Below are positions 32,301-43,619 of a stretch of DNA of 64,000 bases, one piece after another. The DNA comes from Asterias rubens (taxonomy: Eukaryota; Echinodermata; Asteroidea; Forcipulatida; Asteriidae), in the NCBI RefSeq assembly GCF_902459465.1, contig NC_047072.1, positions 14,096,184 through 14,160,183 on the forward strand, read 5' to 3'. Position numbers and translations under genes: made by a program. Positions within the stretch are counted from its first letter, which is position 1, and each line of letters opens with the position of its first letter. The notes below the pieces were generated by a model that made no database searches, had not been told where the DNA came from, and worked only from the letters and a program-made list of their open reading frames with translations.

Positions 32301-34791
32301 CCACCCAAGTAATATGCATGTGATTTTTTCACAGAACTCGGGTAGGTACTGACCGAGTACACAGTTCTGACACACATCGATGTAGATGGGTAAAACCATA
32401 TTTTTAAAGGAACACGTTGCCTTGGATCGGTCGAGTTGGTCTTTGAAAAATGTTCTGTAACCATTTGTTATAAAATGCATGGCCGTATATGGGTAGAAAA
32501 ATGTTGTAAAAGTAGAATACAATGTTCTACACCAATATGCCTCGAAATTGCATGGTTTTCTTTTTTTTACCTCGTCAACTAAAACGGTCGGCCATTTATG
32601 GGAGTCAGATTTTTACTCCCATAAATGGCTGACCGTGTTAGTTCGCGACGTGAAAGTAAAACCATGCAGTTTTAAGTGATACTTGTGTGGATCATTATAT
32701 TCTACTTTTAAAACATCTTTCTAACCATGCATTTCATAACAAGCGGTTTCAAAGGTTTTTTTTTAAACCAACTCTTCCGACCCAAGGCAACGTGTTCCTT
32801 TAATAGTTTCCTCACAAATTGACTTCACACTTTCCACTTACTCAGCTTCAAACTGGTTAGGAGTAATCATGTTTGCTAACGGAAGGAGTTCATCCCTGTA
32901 AATTGACATCAACTCCTCAGGAACGTAGAACTTCCCATGGTCTCCCATCACTGGATCACACACAAAAATGATGTTTGGATTTGTCTCTCGTAGTTCCTTC
33001 ACAACTTGGATGACTTCCTTCAAGAAAGACTTGGACCCAACATAACCTGACAAAGAAGAGATTGATTTTTTTTTCTAGAAGGATTCTTAGATTATTTAAT
33101 GTAGTACAATTTTATAAATTCTGAAAAGTACAAGTATTAAGAAGCAAAATATTATATGAGAATTTTATAACATTGGTTCTCTGTGAATTTTTCACAAATT
33201 GGATAAGTTTACGTTTATTCTAGAAGGATTCTGAGATTATTTAATGTAGTACAATTTTATAAATTCTGAAAAGTACAAGTATTAAGAAGCAAAATATTAT
33301 ATGAGAATATTATAACATTGGTTCTCTGTGAATTTTTCACAAATTGAACACGTTTAAACCATACAGAGTATTTTAAAAGGACATTATTCAAATTTATCCT
33401 CGGTTTAACCCTTTCAAAGATTCTTTATATCCTTTTTCCAGAGCTGGATTGAAGTAATGAAAGTGTGATTTGTTTGAAAAAAGAACACTCAATTCACCCT
33501 CCGATAAAAAATTTTTTTTCTCAGCTCTTATTCTCACCTGTGAGCAAATGCGAGTAGTAGTTGATATCATTTGCCTTGAGACCATCTGACAAAACTCGTA
33601 ACTCGTTGGCGTTCAACACCTGTCCCTGGAAGACATTGTACCCAGTGTGGTTGCATAATTGCACTGAGTTAATGGTATCAACCTCATAGCCATGAATCTG
33701 TGTGTAAACAGATAAAAGTAAAATGAATAACAATGACCATCATGATCTCTCCAAATTTTCTGTTCTCCATTGTCATTGGTCGACCTGCTTGTGGGCAAAG
33801 GGGATAATGCAACCATTGGCATTGCATGTTCAAAGCCTCACTCCGCCCACACCCCAGTTGGCCAACGACCTCGTGATTGAATATTATGCATGATTGAGTT
33901 TAATCCAAAATGGCAGCGCTCTGTGTACACCGAGGAAAGTAAATCAGAGCAAGTTGAAAATCTTTTTAAACATTTGTTTAGCTTCCCTGGGTCGACCCCA
34001 GTCTGCCCCGGTATGTTCGAATAGCTTTGACGTCATTCCATGGGCTCAGCCCCCAGTGCCCTGCTTGTGGAGTGGGTCACTTGGGGGTGACCCGCGGTGC
34101 ATGGCGTCACCAAGGATTCAGAAGTGGCAACACAGGTGGGGCTACTCTATTTCTAGAAACTATAAGTATAAGGCTCCCCCGTGAGCGACTCCATTCTTAA
34201 CTTTCTCACAATTTGCCATAATGTATGGAAAAGTGTCTGTATCACGCCACCACTTTTTCATTTGATATAAAATAATCCTAATTTTTTACCTCAATGAGAA
34301 TCCCTTTTTGTAAAAATGAGTGAAAAAGATGGCAGTATTCGGAAAGTTATCCTGATGTATTGCTATAGACTATAGTTCATTCAAGTTGCCACTCGACTTT
34401 GCTTATTTAATGTTAGGTTGGTGTGTTTTTGTAGTATTATATAATTTTCAATATTGATCAGTTGTTTATATAAATTTACATTGAAGTAACTTTTAATGTC
34501 ATTCCTACAGTAAATTACTCAAACCAATATTATATTTTTGTGATTTTTATGAATGCATCCATAAGCAACATCATTACATTTTATATGCAGAGGTTTGTAG
34601 ATTTTAGTTACTAAAGATTAAACATTAATTAAAAGAAAGAAGGAATCAAAATAAAATTAAAAATATATAAAAAAATAGGACAACAAAAATTTCACCTGCA
34701 TAGGAAAAGTTGCAGCCTTGTTTCCAACGTATCCAGACACAACATGGCTCTGGATCGAAAGGATTCTTTTATTTGGTTGTGCAACAGCCAT
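29301..34791 (-). CDS. PDXK: Pyridoxal kinase (last exon not found)
   Basis: Phosphorylates pyridoxal, pyridoxine and pyridoxamine with ATP to make vitamin B6 coenzyme in the cytosol. Exons on the minus strand: 34791-34696, 33697-33538, 33046-32842, 30725-30577, 30254-30133, 29367-29301, with matching phases and GT-AG borders. The N-terminus reads [20 protein letters not shown] then [12 protein letters not shown], the family start. Exon 2 has NSVQ...NHTGY and GQVLN. Exon 3 has [18 protein letters not shown] and ITPNQFEAE. Exon 5 has the catalytic GTGD motif in [16 protein letters not shown] and HKHPSNLQ. Exon 6 has [16 protein letters not shown]. About 235 residues are present of the usual 310-320. 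Part of the shortfall is the missing C-terminal segment expected after exon 6; the loop before exon 5 is also shorter than in vertebrates. Identification is certain; completeness is not. Confidence 0.95.
29797..30043. mobile_element. MITE in PDXK intron 5
   Basis: Inverted ends AGGGCCCAATTTCATGGCT and AGCCATAAAATTGGGCCTT. The interior has repeated GCTTACG/CGTAAGC motifs. It lies between PDXK exons 5 and 6. Confidence 0.8.
31330..31450 (-). mobile_element. Left arm of composite TIR/SINE-like element
   Basis: TGGTTTTATCAATATACACC, GATGTGTGTAAGCACTG and ACTTACCCGAGTT form one arm; the reverse complement of 32299-32397 matches it. It includes a tRNA-like B box read on the minus strand (GTGGGTTTGAATCCCAC). 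The 53-bp array sits exactly between the arms. Related ends occur near 37200 and 51740. Confidence 0.7.
31451..32298. repeat. Minisatellite, 16 x 53 bp
   Basis: The unit begins GTGTCATACCAGCTAGGCCA and ends GGGGTAGTTTGAA. The span of 848 bp is exactly sixteen 53-bp units. Differences are very few (GCGTC for GTGTC in two units, AAGGG for AGGGG in the last). The unit includes the tRNA-like A-box part of the surrounding element (TGGCCTAGCTGGTATGACAC on the minus strand). It lies in intron 3 of PDXK. Confidence 0.95.
32406..32802. mobile_element. MITE, AAAGGAACACGTTGCC family
   Basis: The ends AAAGGAACACGTTGCCTTGG and, inverted, CCAAGGCAACGTGTTCCTTT are near perfect. A central palindrome reads GGCCATTTATGGGAGTCAG / ACTCCCATAAATGGCTGACC. 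It lies 40 bp downstream of PDXK exon 3. A shortened relative lies at about 53480-53777 in another gene's intron. Confidence 0.85.
33073..33344. repeat. 145-bp direct duplication in PDXK intron 2
   Basis: TTCTAGAAGGATTCT begins at 33073, and its repeat TTCTAGAAGGATTCTGAG begins at 33218. The following 125 bases are almost identical (for example GTAGTACAATTTTATAAATT). A recent tandem duplication of non-coding sequence. Confidence 0.9.
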
Positions 34792-35212
34792 AGTTTCCAG
34801 TAAGAACAAGAAGATTTCTCAGGTTAAATAAATCGCCAGTACAGCTAGACCAGTACGTAGATTAGTACTGTTTCATAAAAGTTCGATCATGTCATGAGTC
34901 AACACATGTGCATTACGTCTCATTCCCCTTACAATTGGGTCAATATTATTCACTTGTGTCCGAAAGGTAACCAGTCTAAAGTGGAAAAGATAGCGGTCTA
35001 CAGAAAGGGCGCCCTCTGTTGTCCACTAAAGCATTTAATCAACCTCGCCACGCCCACCAATAATTTATAAGATACCTTATAAAACAATGACCTTTCAATA
35101 ACGAACTTTAATTTTGTTATACCCGACAGTATCTATAATGATAATAACAAGTGTGGCAGTTGGGTCAATTTGTAATAAATCGATGTTTGTTCTTGTTGAT
35201 GCTCTATAGTTT

Positions 35213-35770
35213 TAAAGGCACTAGATACTATTGGTAATCTCAAAATATTCATTATTACCCAGGTCAAAATTCCAGTTGAACCTAGTTAAACTGGGTTCAA
35301 CTGGAACTAGTTGAAACCAGTTGATAAACTAGTTAAACACAGTTAAAACCAGTTTGTTTAATATGGAAAATGGACAGACACCAACTGGTTTATAATTTAA
35401 ACTCAGTTGAACACAGTTAAACCTAGTCCAAACCAGTTGGTTAATATGGAAAATGGACGAGTTTGGTCACTATCCAGTTGAACCAGTTGACCCCAGTTAA
35501 CTAGGTTCAACTGGAATTTTGAACTGGGTAGGCATATAATTAGCTTAAAAACTTACTTGGTGATGAGCAATGGAGAGCTGTTGATAGTATAAAACATTGT
35601 GAGAAATAGCTCCCTCTGAAGTAACATAGTTTTTGAGAAAGGGTTAATAATAAAATACTTCAGCTGAAGCCTTTTCTTTCTACCTGAAGGCACACAAATT
35701 TGTACAAGGGAGTTTGTCCTTTCATCATGTTCTTGAGCCAAAATTTTCACAGGCTTATGTACATGTATTG
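35213..35770. mobile_element. ACTATTGGTAATT-family MITE interrupted by another MITE
   Basis: AAAGGCACTAGATACTATTG opens the element. It is interrupted at 35258 and resumes after 35528 with CTTACTTGGTGATGAGCAAT and CATTGTGAGAAATAGCTCCC. The right end is degraded. It lies between PDXK exon 1 and the PCNP 3' end. Confidence 0.7.
35258..35528. mobile_element. MITE with 32-bp inverted ends, nested
   Basis: Second copy of the element at 28622-28893, inserted in an older MITE. The flanking dinucleotide is TA on both sides, consistent with a TA target duplication. One mismatch in the right end (GAACTGGG for GACCTGGG). Confidence 0.9.
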
Positions 35771-35799
35771 GGATACACCAAGAAAGAATACTGGAATGT

Positions 35800-35903
35800 G
35801 TAATGGGATGAAATTGCAGCCCCCCTTTTTTTTCTTTTTTGTACCAGAAACAGTAAAAAAAAAAGGAAAAAAAAAAAAGGGGGCTGCAATTTCATCCCAT
35901 TAC
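35800..35903. repeat. Inverted repeat with A/T tracts
   Basis: GTAATGGGATGAAATTGCAG then CCCCCC and a T-run on the left mirror an A-run, GGGGG and CTGCAATTTCATCCCATTAC on the right. Arms are about 35 bp. Confidence 0.85.
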
Positions 35904-35937
35904 AATTGATAACAACCAAACGTGTCCATTACCTTCA

Positions 35938-35980
35938 AGGGGTGGGGGTGGGGGTGGGGGTGGGGGGGGGGGGGGGGGGC
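35938..35980 (+). repeat. G-rich tract (GGGGGT)n plus poly-G
   Basis: Four GGGGGT units followed by about 18 consecutive G. It has strong potential to fold as a G-quadruplex and is likely to be unstable. Confidence 0.9.
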
Positions 35981-36107
35981 ACCAAACAGCACTCATTGCC
36001 ACGTTCTTAAATATTTATAACTTCAGTGCCATCCATCAAGAATGATACCCATGAGGTTACCCAATAAAACAAAACAGTGGCGATCTGATACTCTGTACAA
36101 TAAAGTA

Positions 36108-37570
36108 TTTTATTCAAATTAATGCTCAAGTTCCTAATAAACACAATGGAAAGGTTTTGTGCAGATTTATACATTGTAAAAGGGTTGAGTAGAACTCAAG
36201 AGGCATAGTTGGTTATCAAAGAGCTCAGTAAGGATTAACACCAGTTATGTTATTCAGTTGCCAAATTATCAATCTCATACAAACACCCAAGTCATTAGGC
36301 ACTCAACATTGCTATCCTGGAAAGGTCAACCATTAGCTCCTTGCTGGTCGAGGCCAAGAGGGCACCCAAGAAATCCCTGGTCCAATCACTTGGTTGACCA
36401 ATCAAGGTACAGAGTGCCTGGAATCATGCTGTTAAATGGGGTCAGCAAGATGGACCAATGCCGTCGTTAGGCCTACTGATGAGTAACACTCAAGAGTAAT
36501 AAAGATTCAGATGGATTCTGGGAGACATTAAATTACAGAATTGTTTTTTTGCTAACAAAACAGTTGCTGGCAGTGTTATCCACCATATACATAAACTGAC
36601 AAACCCGTAGAAGTTTGAGATCGATCGGTCATTTGGGACACAAGATAATCGTGAAAAAAACGATAACACATTTTGCATGACGATTAAAAAAAAATTGAAT
36701 AAAACACTCACTGAGCGATAAACTCCAAACGGGAACTTAGTTTGATTTATTTCTCATCAAATATGACATTTCAAACAGAAACATTTCAAGGGATCATCAT
36801 TAGATCATGTTAGTTTTATGTAAATCTGTGATAGACAAGTTTTTAAAAGCTCCTTTAACTGAGAGGAGACAGGGCTTGGAGGCATTGCCATCAAATAAAC
36901 CGACTTTGAGGGGTTTTTTAAGCGCCATCACTGGTTCCACCACTCATTGACCCCCCATAATATACACATTGAATACACTTTGGATCCTTATCCATAAGAC
37001 CTGGATTTCATTTCTTAGTCACCCGACAAAATCTTCAGCTTTTCATTTCTATGATTGAAATTTGAATGTGTTTTTTTTTCAACTCAGAAACAATCCTCAC
37101 ATTGAGCAGATAGCATGACACAAGAAAGCCAATATGCCAAACAAAGTAATAAACCCATTATGATATGCAGATTAAACTGTACCTTACACCATATGCATTT
37201 AACACTGTATACTCATCACTTCCCCCAAGATCTGTGAAAAATATCCGCAGACATATCACTTGGGTGGGATTCGAACCCACAATCTTTGCCATACTAGAGA
37301 AGATGTCTTACCACTAGACCAAGAGCCATATTATTACTGGTCAAAAACATCTAGACATCCTAGTAAAAAGAGTTTAGGATTTCCCAGAAATGTTTGTCCT
37401 TCTACCAGTCTGTAAAACCAATTTCTAAAATTTGTAACATGCATCTGTAATTTATGAGCATTGTTCTTGTTTCTCCAACAATGCTGATACTTCCAAGCCT
37501 GTATTCAACTGGTTTTCTAAGTTCTTAAAATATGTAAGAAGATGTGCATACAAAAAATTAAGCGAAGTCA
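36108..37570 (-). other. Probable 3' untranslated region of PCNP
   Basis: Downstream of the PCNP stop codon there is no other gene. A minus-strand AATAAA lies at 36113-36108. A tRNA-like SINE remnant sits inside at 37258-37328 (minus strand, GGTTCGAATCCCACC). The extent of the UTR is inferred. Confidence 0.35.
37258..37328 (-). mobile_element. tRNA-like SINE fragment
   Basis: Minus strand reads TCTAGTGGTAAGACATCTTC, then CAAAGATTGTGGGTTCGAAT and CCCACC. Good A and B boxes, but no complete cloverleaf. Confidence 0.7.
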
Positions 37571-40500
37571 TCACTCTTGGTCGACTTTTTTTTTACCGGC
37601 TGGTGACTCTACACTTTTCTTCCACACTCGAGCGTGATCGTTGAATCCATATTTAGACTTGTTGTACGAGTTTGGACCTGCTGATGTTGGAGTTTCCCTA
37701 AAATTAAAGCAAACGATCAGTAAAATTTATTTTAAAACAATTATCGACACTGGAAAAGACCATTACTTTAAACCTAATGTGTTAAAAAATGTGCAGAAGC
37801 GCCGTAAATTTGCACAAAGGCCATATAGGTCTATGAGTTATTGTTAGCCATCTCATATTTAAGAACAACTTCCCTGTATGATGAAAAAAAGCCAACAAAC
37901 CGTCATAAATTAACATAAAGTTATCAGTGCTTTCTATCTGTCCCCAAGATGATATCTATGGAATGGAATAAAGTATGCTTAATGAACAGGGATGGTAGTA
38001 CCGATAAAGCACTGATTGTCAAAAAGTAAGTTATTCTAAGAATTAACCACATTAACCCTGGCAGTGTCCCGGTTAAAATTGATTAAATCAGCTCAATTTG
38101 TATTGGTTACAACGCACCCTGTGACCTTTAAATTACCTTTTATAAAAGTTGCAAAGCATTTTTTAATCAGGCTGATTCAATCAGACCAGGAGAACTACTA
38201 GTTTTATTGGGGAGGTAGTGCTTTCTGTTCTACCAGCCAGGCACCCAAGCCTACATCCCTAGGGACTGAAAAGGGGGTAACCATGTTTCAGCCCTAGGAG
38301 TAGGTGGCAGCGGCCCCTGGAAAAATAGTTGATTGTAGCCCACACCTGAAGTGGCTTCGTGTGTATGGCGACTTGCATACAAAAAAAATCAACAACAAAA
38401 AGCCAAAACCATTGGTTGTTTGTTTGTTTGTTGGGGTGTTTGTTTGTTTGTTTGCTGGTTGGTTCATTTGTCTGTTTGTTTGTTTGATCTTAGTTTTTAC
38501 CTGCCAACATTTTTCATTCTCATCTTTGCTTCTGGTGGCATTTCTTCCTCATCCTATGGACAATGAAATCATAATATGTATTTTAATTATAGCCCATTAA
38601 AAGGGATCAGTATTTTCCAAGTTGAAATAAAACTCAACATCTTTTGGGCAGAGGGGTTTAAAGATGTGCTCGCAAGAAGGAGGGAGGGTCAAAAAGTCAC
38701 CCAGATTTGATCAGTGGCTCCACTGTTCAAATTTAAAATGGCCAAATAGTAGCAGAGTCAATTTATCAATGGATGCATAGGCCATCTCATATGAAACCCA
38801 GTTCATACTTCCTGCGAATGCAACATGAACTTTGACGTCACAATTTTGCAACAAATAATTCACATCAGTTTAAATGTGCTCAACTCCTGTGAAACATTTG
38901 CAGCAAAACAGGGCTGTGACGTCAAAATTCGCTTCGCATTCGCAGGAAAAATGAACCGGGCTTAACACAATAATATTACAGACAATCAGTTCTAGGCCAT
39001 CTTCAAGAATAAATTAGTTCTAGGCCATCTCCAAGAAGAAGTTAGTTGTAGGCCATCTTCAAGAAGAAATTAGTTCTAGGCCATCTTCAAGAAGAAATTA
39101 GTTCTAGGCCATCTTCAAGAAGACGTTAGTTCTAGGCCATCTTCAAGAAGAAAATACATTTGTCTTTTTATGTTCACATAATTTCTTTGCCAAAACGGTT
39201 AGAAAAACAAATGCACTTTGTTCCCTACAAATTGCCTGGAAGAAAACGCTTGGTGTTTTAAACTCACATCACTGTCGTCCGTGAAGGCTTTAGCAACTGC
39301 TCGACTTGCAGGCATCTTCAGTTCAGGCTCTTTTGATTTCTAGGAAAGGAGTATAAGTATCCAGGTAAAATCAGTAAAATCTACAGAAAACCAGAAACAA
39401 TGTCTTTTTTTAGGGGGGGGGAACTTATTTTCTGTTATGTAATATTATAATATAAGTACAGGATTGGTAATTATCCAAAATCGACTTGATATTAAAAAAA
39501 AATAGAAGACAAGATATTACAAAAATAGGGAGGCTAGCAACATACGACTAGATAGCTCAGTTGGTGGAGAGCTGGCCTATTAGTCCGGATGTTGTTGGTA
39601 CAAATCCAGCTCTATAGTCAAAAATGTCTTTGATTGATAAGTTTTGACCTGAAAGATGACTGATCATCACATTGATACCACAATCAATCCAATCCTCCAC
39701 AGATATTGAAAATACAATTTGAAGACCTCCAAAATCTTTTTTACTTAAAAATAAAAACAAGCCGCAATGAACACACACAAAATGACTAACAAAACATCAA
39801 CCAGTTTTGTATGGCCACTAAATTTGACAAAACTTGCAAAACAGAAAATTGTGCTCAGCAAGCTGTGCAGAAATTAGAAGGAACCAGTCATAAACAGTAT
39901 ACAAAAGATGGCATTATGGGCTCATCCCTACTAAGCAAGAGTTTTCTGTGCTAAGCCTCTTGTGCTTGCCTCTTGGACCATAAAATTTAACAATAACTTG
40001 AATACTCCCTACCTGCATTAATTTCATTGTAATTGATCTGATCGGTTGTATCACTGCTGTCTTTGTTCTGCCATCATTCCTTCCTTCTGGTGAATCACCT
40101 CCTACATCTTTTTTCACTGACGTCGCCTCTCCTCCACTTTTCGACTTGACTCCGAAAGACATTGAAAATGGTCTCGCTTTCTTCTGTCCACCTCCATTGT
40201 CTGGACTTGTTGATTTACGCTTCTCTCCTTGTGACAGCGGAGAAGTGTGCGGTGCATTGTGACTTATTTCCAGTCTTGTTCTAACGTCAGGGTCTGTCGA
40301 TATCTTAGAGTTTGTGTCCTCCGTGACCCCTGAAGTTGAAACATAGGTACTGCCACAGTTGAAACAAGGGTGCTTATTTGAACTCTTGATAATTAGAGGA
40401 GATTTATACGCACCTTTTATACCACCACGACATCTATTTTAATAAGTGGGTGGTGAGCTAGAGCGCTGATACACAAATAGGATCATGCTTTATATGCCGA

Positions 40501-42092
40501 GGTCAGGCTCTTGCAGACTTTGTTGAAATCACTCCTGACCTTTTGTTTTACTGTTATCGATCATCGGTACTGATCGATGCTTACCTGCAACACAAAATGG
40601 TTAAAACCCATGTATACAAATTGTACGTTGTTCAAGTTACTGCACCCAACAATACTTTTTTAACATTAGGACATCTGCCATGGAAGAGTCTGAGTGAACG
40701 TTGTGTGTTTCAAGGATTAACATCGCCTGCGTATCTTCCCAGAGTTTAAAAAGTATAGGCCCTAGATGTTTTCGATGGATTTTAGAGCAGTTTTTTTGTC
40801 ACTCCATGGTTTGTGTTTTGATTCGTGCAAGGCATTTGTACACAGGTACCAACAAATACATGACCTTTAACTTGGACCCTACATGCAAGATAATTCCAAA
40901 TTAAATGTTAAAAAGGCATTGTTTGATTTAATAATTGGGACTATGCCAACTGAGTAAAAAAAATTAAGACTTTGACATTTTCTAGTCCATATTTTTAACC
41001 AGTCCCTGCCAACCATCTATTTGTCTTGTCCACTTGGTTGGCTCTCTTTTGTCATCGGTTATCATAGTCGATGGTAGTTGCGATAACGTAACCCTCCTGC
41101 CGTTGGCGTAGCCTCCGACTACGCCGTCGGCAGGAGGGTTACGTTGTCGCAACTAGGTCGATGGCAACCATGATAAGACCAATGATAACAGAGAGCCGCA
41201 ACAGCCAAACAAGGTGGGCTACTACACTACATACTGTTTATTTACGGTCCCCAAGAAAATAGCAAAATCAATACCAAGGCTTGACCCAGTGACTGGGGCG
41301 CTAGATTCCTTTTTTCAAAATGTTTACATAAATTTTGAAAAAAAGAATCTAGCGCCCCAGTCACTGGGTCTATACCAAGACATTTATTACATTGCATGTT
41401 TTGTTAATATGGTTGTTTAGATTGATCTGTCAGATTTAATTGACTCCCGTGTCAAACATCCTATCACATAGTTGCGATAACGTAACCCTCCTCCCGGACG
41501 ACGGCGAGGAGGGGAGAGTTACGTTATCGCAACTACCTATCACATTCACAGTGACCAGAATATAAAGTCAGTACAAAGTATCAATATTATTTATTAACGA
41601 TTTCCAATTCATAAACCATTGACATAAAGGCTGAAAGACACCAATGTTTACTATGAAAAAAATGGCTGTTCGAAGACTTGGGTAGTTGCCCTTGTGGGAG
41701 TTTGCTGAGTTACCTTGGGCGCAGGCTTGAGTTCCCAAACAAAAAAACAATCATATCCCCCCTTTAATAATAATAGGCTCCACCGGACCTAGTTCCAAAA
41801 AGAAAAATTAACGGTCTTCATGACGCCCGCCCTCTTGCGATTAGAAATTACCAGTCAATCAGTACTGCAGTCAATAATAGAAGAAATTACCCGGAGTGAG
41901 AGAGCAATCCGAAAAGTATGGTTTTTCAGGCAATCAAAATGGATTGGTAAGAAAAAACTACAATTTATTAAGAAGAAATTGTTCTTGTTATCAAAACATG
42001 ACAAGATTTATCAAAAATGTTCATAGAAACTCTTAAAAATAACCTTCATTTTCCACCGATGGTTTCAGTCGATCGCTGTCTTTTTCGGCCAT
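37571..42092 (-). CDS. PCNP: PEST proteolytic signal-containing nuclear protein
   Basis: A small nuclear protein linked in vertebrates to cell-cycle control and ubiquitination by NIRF/UHRF2. Exons on the minus strand: 42092-42044, 40330-40011, 39339-39268, 38553-38501, 37697-37571. Phases agree and the total is 207 codons with the TGA stop at 37573-37571 (206 aa; human 178). Diagnostic parts are EEEMPPEAKMRMKNVG in exon 4 and ETPTSAGPNSYNKSKYGF in exon 5, both close to the human protein. KKARPFSMSFGVKSK in exon 2 matches the human KISKFGFAIGS region. The acidic DDSDDEEE stretch spans exons 3-4. Intron 1 contains two palindromes of one family. Intron 3 contains a 6 x 28-bp array and a MITE, and intron 4 lies next to a GTTT microsatellite. 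Divergently oriented to the next gene. Confidence 0.93.
38416..38490 (+). repeat. GTTT microsatellite
   Basis: Runs of GTTTGTTTGTTTG with interruptions, starting just downstream of the PCNP exon 4 donor on the minus strand. The reading frame at 38304-38600 (VCLFVGVFVCLFAGW) is simple-repeat translation. Confidence 0.9.
38792..38962. mobile_element. MITE with CCAGTTCATACTTCCTGCGAA ends
   Basis: The left end (CCCAGTTCATACTTCCTGCG) and right end (CGCAGGAAAAATGAACCGGG) are inverted; the interior has a second pair around TTGACGTCA. A relative lies at 50357-50530. It sits in PCNP intron 3. Confidence 0.8.
38988..39155. repeat. Tandem array, 6 x 28 bp
   Basis: The unit AGTTCTAGGCCATCTTCAAG plus AAGAAATT is repeated six times with 0-3 changes per copy, exactly in register. 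It lies in PCNP intron 3. Confidence 0.92.
39545..39612 (+). mobile_element. tRNA-like SINE fragment
   Basis: TAGATAGCTCAGTTGGTGGA then GAGCTGGCCTATTAGTCCGG and TTGGTACAAATCC. A-box and B-box halves with the right spacing; the B box is degenerate (GGTACAAATCC). Lies in PCNP intron 2. Confidence 0.7.
41075..41155. repeat. Palindromic element 1 in PCNP intron 1
   Basis: TAGTTGCGATAACGTAACCC with CTCCTGCC pairs with GGCAGGAGGGTTACGTTGTC and GCAACTA; the loop region is also self-complementary (GGCGTAG / CTACGCC). Outer arms extend weakly on both sides. Confidence 0.9.
41283..41370. repeat. Inverted repeat, about 38-bp arms
   Basis: GACCCAGTGACTGGGGCGCT then AGATTCCTTTTTTC at the left pairs with its reverse complement ending CCCAGTCACTGGGTC at the right with one mismatch. 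Confidence 0.9.
41469..41535. repeat. Palindromic element 2 in PCNP intron 1
   Basis: It begins with the same 20 bases as element 1 (TAGTTGCGATAACGTAACCC) and ends GTTACGTTATCGCAACTA-like. Arms of about 28 bp flank a short CG-rich loop. Confidence 0.88.
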
Positions 42093-43619
42093 TTTGTTGT
42101 CTGGTACTTGCTGTTAAATGTGGTGATATATAATAAAAGCGTATCAGGTAACCAGACTAGTTACCGCAATGTTGTTAAACAAAATTCCATCAGCTGATTA
42201 TGTCGATGCAGTCTCACCTCACTCAAGTTTTGTTGTCAGGTTGATTAATTCAGGTTTACTGGTTTGCCTTGAAAAATTATAATTGTCATTTAATTACAAA
42301 GCTTCTGTCATTGGTACAAAACAAATCAATCATCAATGTACTGAGTGAGTTGTATTTTTGTATTGTAACTCTTGAACTTGATTTGATTTGAAGTATGGTT
42401 TCCTAAAAAAAAAAGATTATTTAATTAATTAATAATATTAATAATAGGCCTAATCAATTTTGGAAACAATAATTTATTATTTTTCTTGGCTGATGAGTGA
42501 TAAAATTGAATCAATTCATGATTTAATTGAACATCTTTTTCGACAACAGCTTGCCTTAGTAAAAAAAAACTTGTTAATAATTTAGGCCTATATTTTGTTA
42601 ATATAAATTAAAACTTGCTCCTAAAACTATGACTCTGCAGTCAGAGGCTCATTCCGCTATCGTCTGGCTAGTGGTGACGATTGTCTGAATGATAACGGAA
42701 AGAAATTAGAAAGAACCGCCATTACATTAGTTCTATTACCACTTTAAATTATACAAAGTTTAAAGTAAATAAACTGTGCTTTGAATTTTTAATCAGAAGT
42801 ACAACTATCCTTGAACTATGAGGTTCGTTCCGCTGTCGTAGACGATAGTGGAACAAACTTCATAGTTCTAGCTGAGTAGCCTATGTTACAATGTTTGAAT
42901 CTAATGACTTTAATGTACATAACAATAAATTGAAAACAAAAATATGTGATCTGAAACTTAACGGCAGTGGACACTATTGGTAATTACTCAAAACAATTAT
43001 TAGCATAAAACCTTACTTGGTAACGAGTAATGGGGAGCTGTTGGTAGTATAAAACATTGTGAGAAACGGCTCCCTCTGAAGTGACGTAGTTTTCGAAGTA
43101 ATTTTCCACGAATTTGATTTCAAGACCTCAGAATTAAATTTTGAGGTCTCAAAATCAAGCATCTGAAAGCACACAGCTTCGTATGACAAGTGTGTGTTTT
43201 TCTTTCATTATTATCTCACAACTTCGATGACCAATTGAGCTCAAATGTTCACAGGTTTGTTATTTTATGCACATGTTGAGATACACAAAGTTAGAAGACT
43301 GGTCTTTGACAATTACCAATATTGTTCAGTGTCTTTAAGTGAATAGGCCTACACCCTTTTTGTTTCAAAATGTTTGTTGATCAATCTCTAAGCCTGAAAC
43401 CCATTTAATTGAGCAAATTTGAGGTCTGGACTGTCATGACGATTGTGATTGGGGTTAAAATTCATTTGCATGGTTTTCTTTACTGCTTCAGTTTACAGGT
43501 AAGAGTGGTTCAACCATGAATGTAAACTCCATCTTGCTATGAGTAACCAATGTCAAAGTTAAAGACATAAATGCAAGACTCTCCAGGAAGCTGAAGGGTT
43601 CAACTTGAATATTCTGGCC
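42093..43619. promoter_or_regulatory. Divergent intergenic region, PCNP / helical-repeat gene
   Basis: The two start codons point away from each other across 1.5 kb. Two hairpin pairs (about 42610-42710 and 42814-42868; the latter joins AACTATGAGGTTCGTTCC with its inverted copy) and a MITE (42960-43338) occupy most of it. A possible leader-exon donor TTTACAG|GTAAGA lies at 43498. Any shared promoter is inferred from arrangement only. Confidence 0.4.
42960..43338. mobile_element. MITE, ACTATTGGTAATT family, intact
   Basis: The ends GGCAGTGGACACTATTGGTA and, inverted, TTACCAATATTGTTCAGTG enclose the family's GAGGTCTC palindrome. One of the two most complete copies in the window. Confidence 0.85.

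Noticed and set aside
33894..34184. 96-codon plus-strand frame in PDXK intron 1
   Set aside because: No recognisable domain, no splice support, and it is antisense to an intron.
38304..38600. 98-codon frame rich in VCLF
   Set aside because: It is translation of the GTTT microsatellite and runs antisense across PCNP exon 4.
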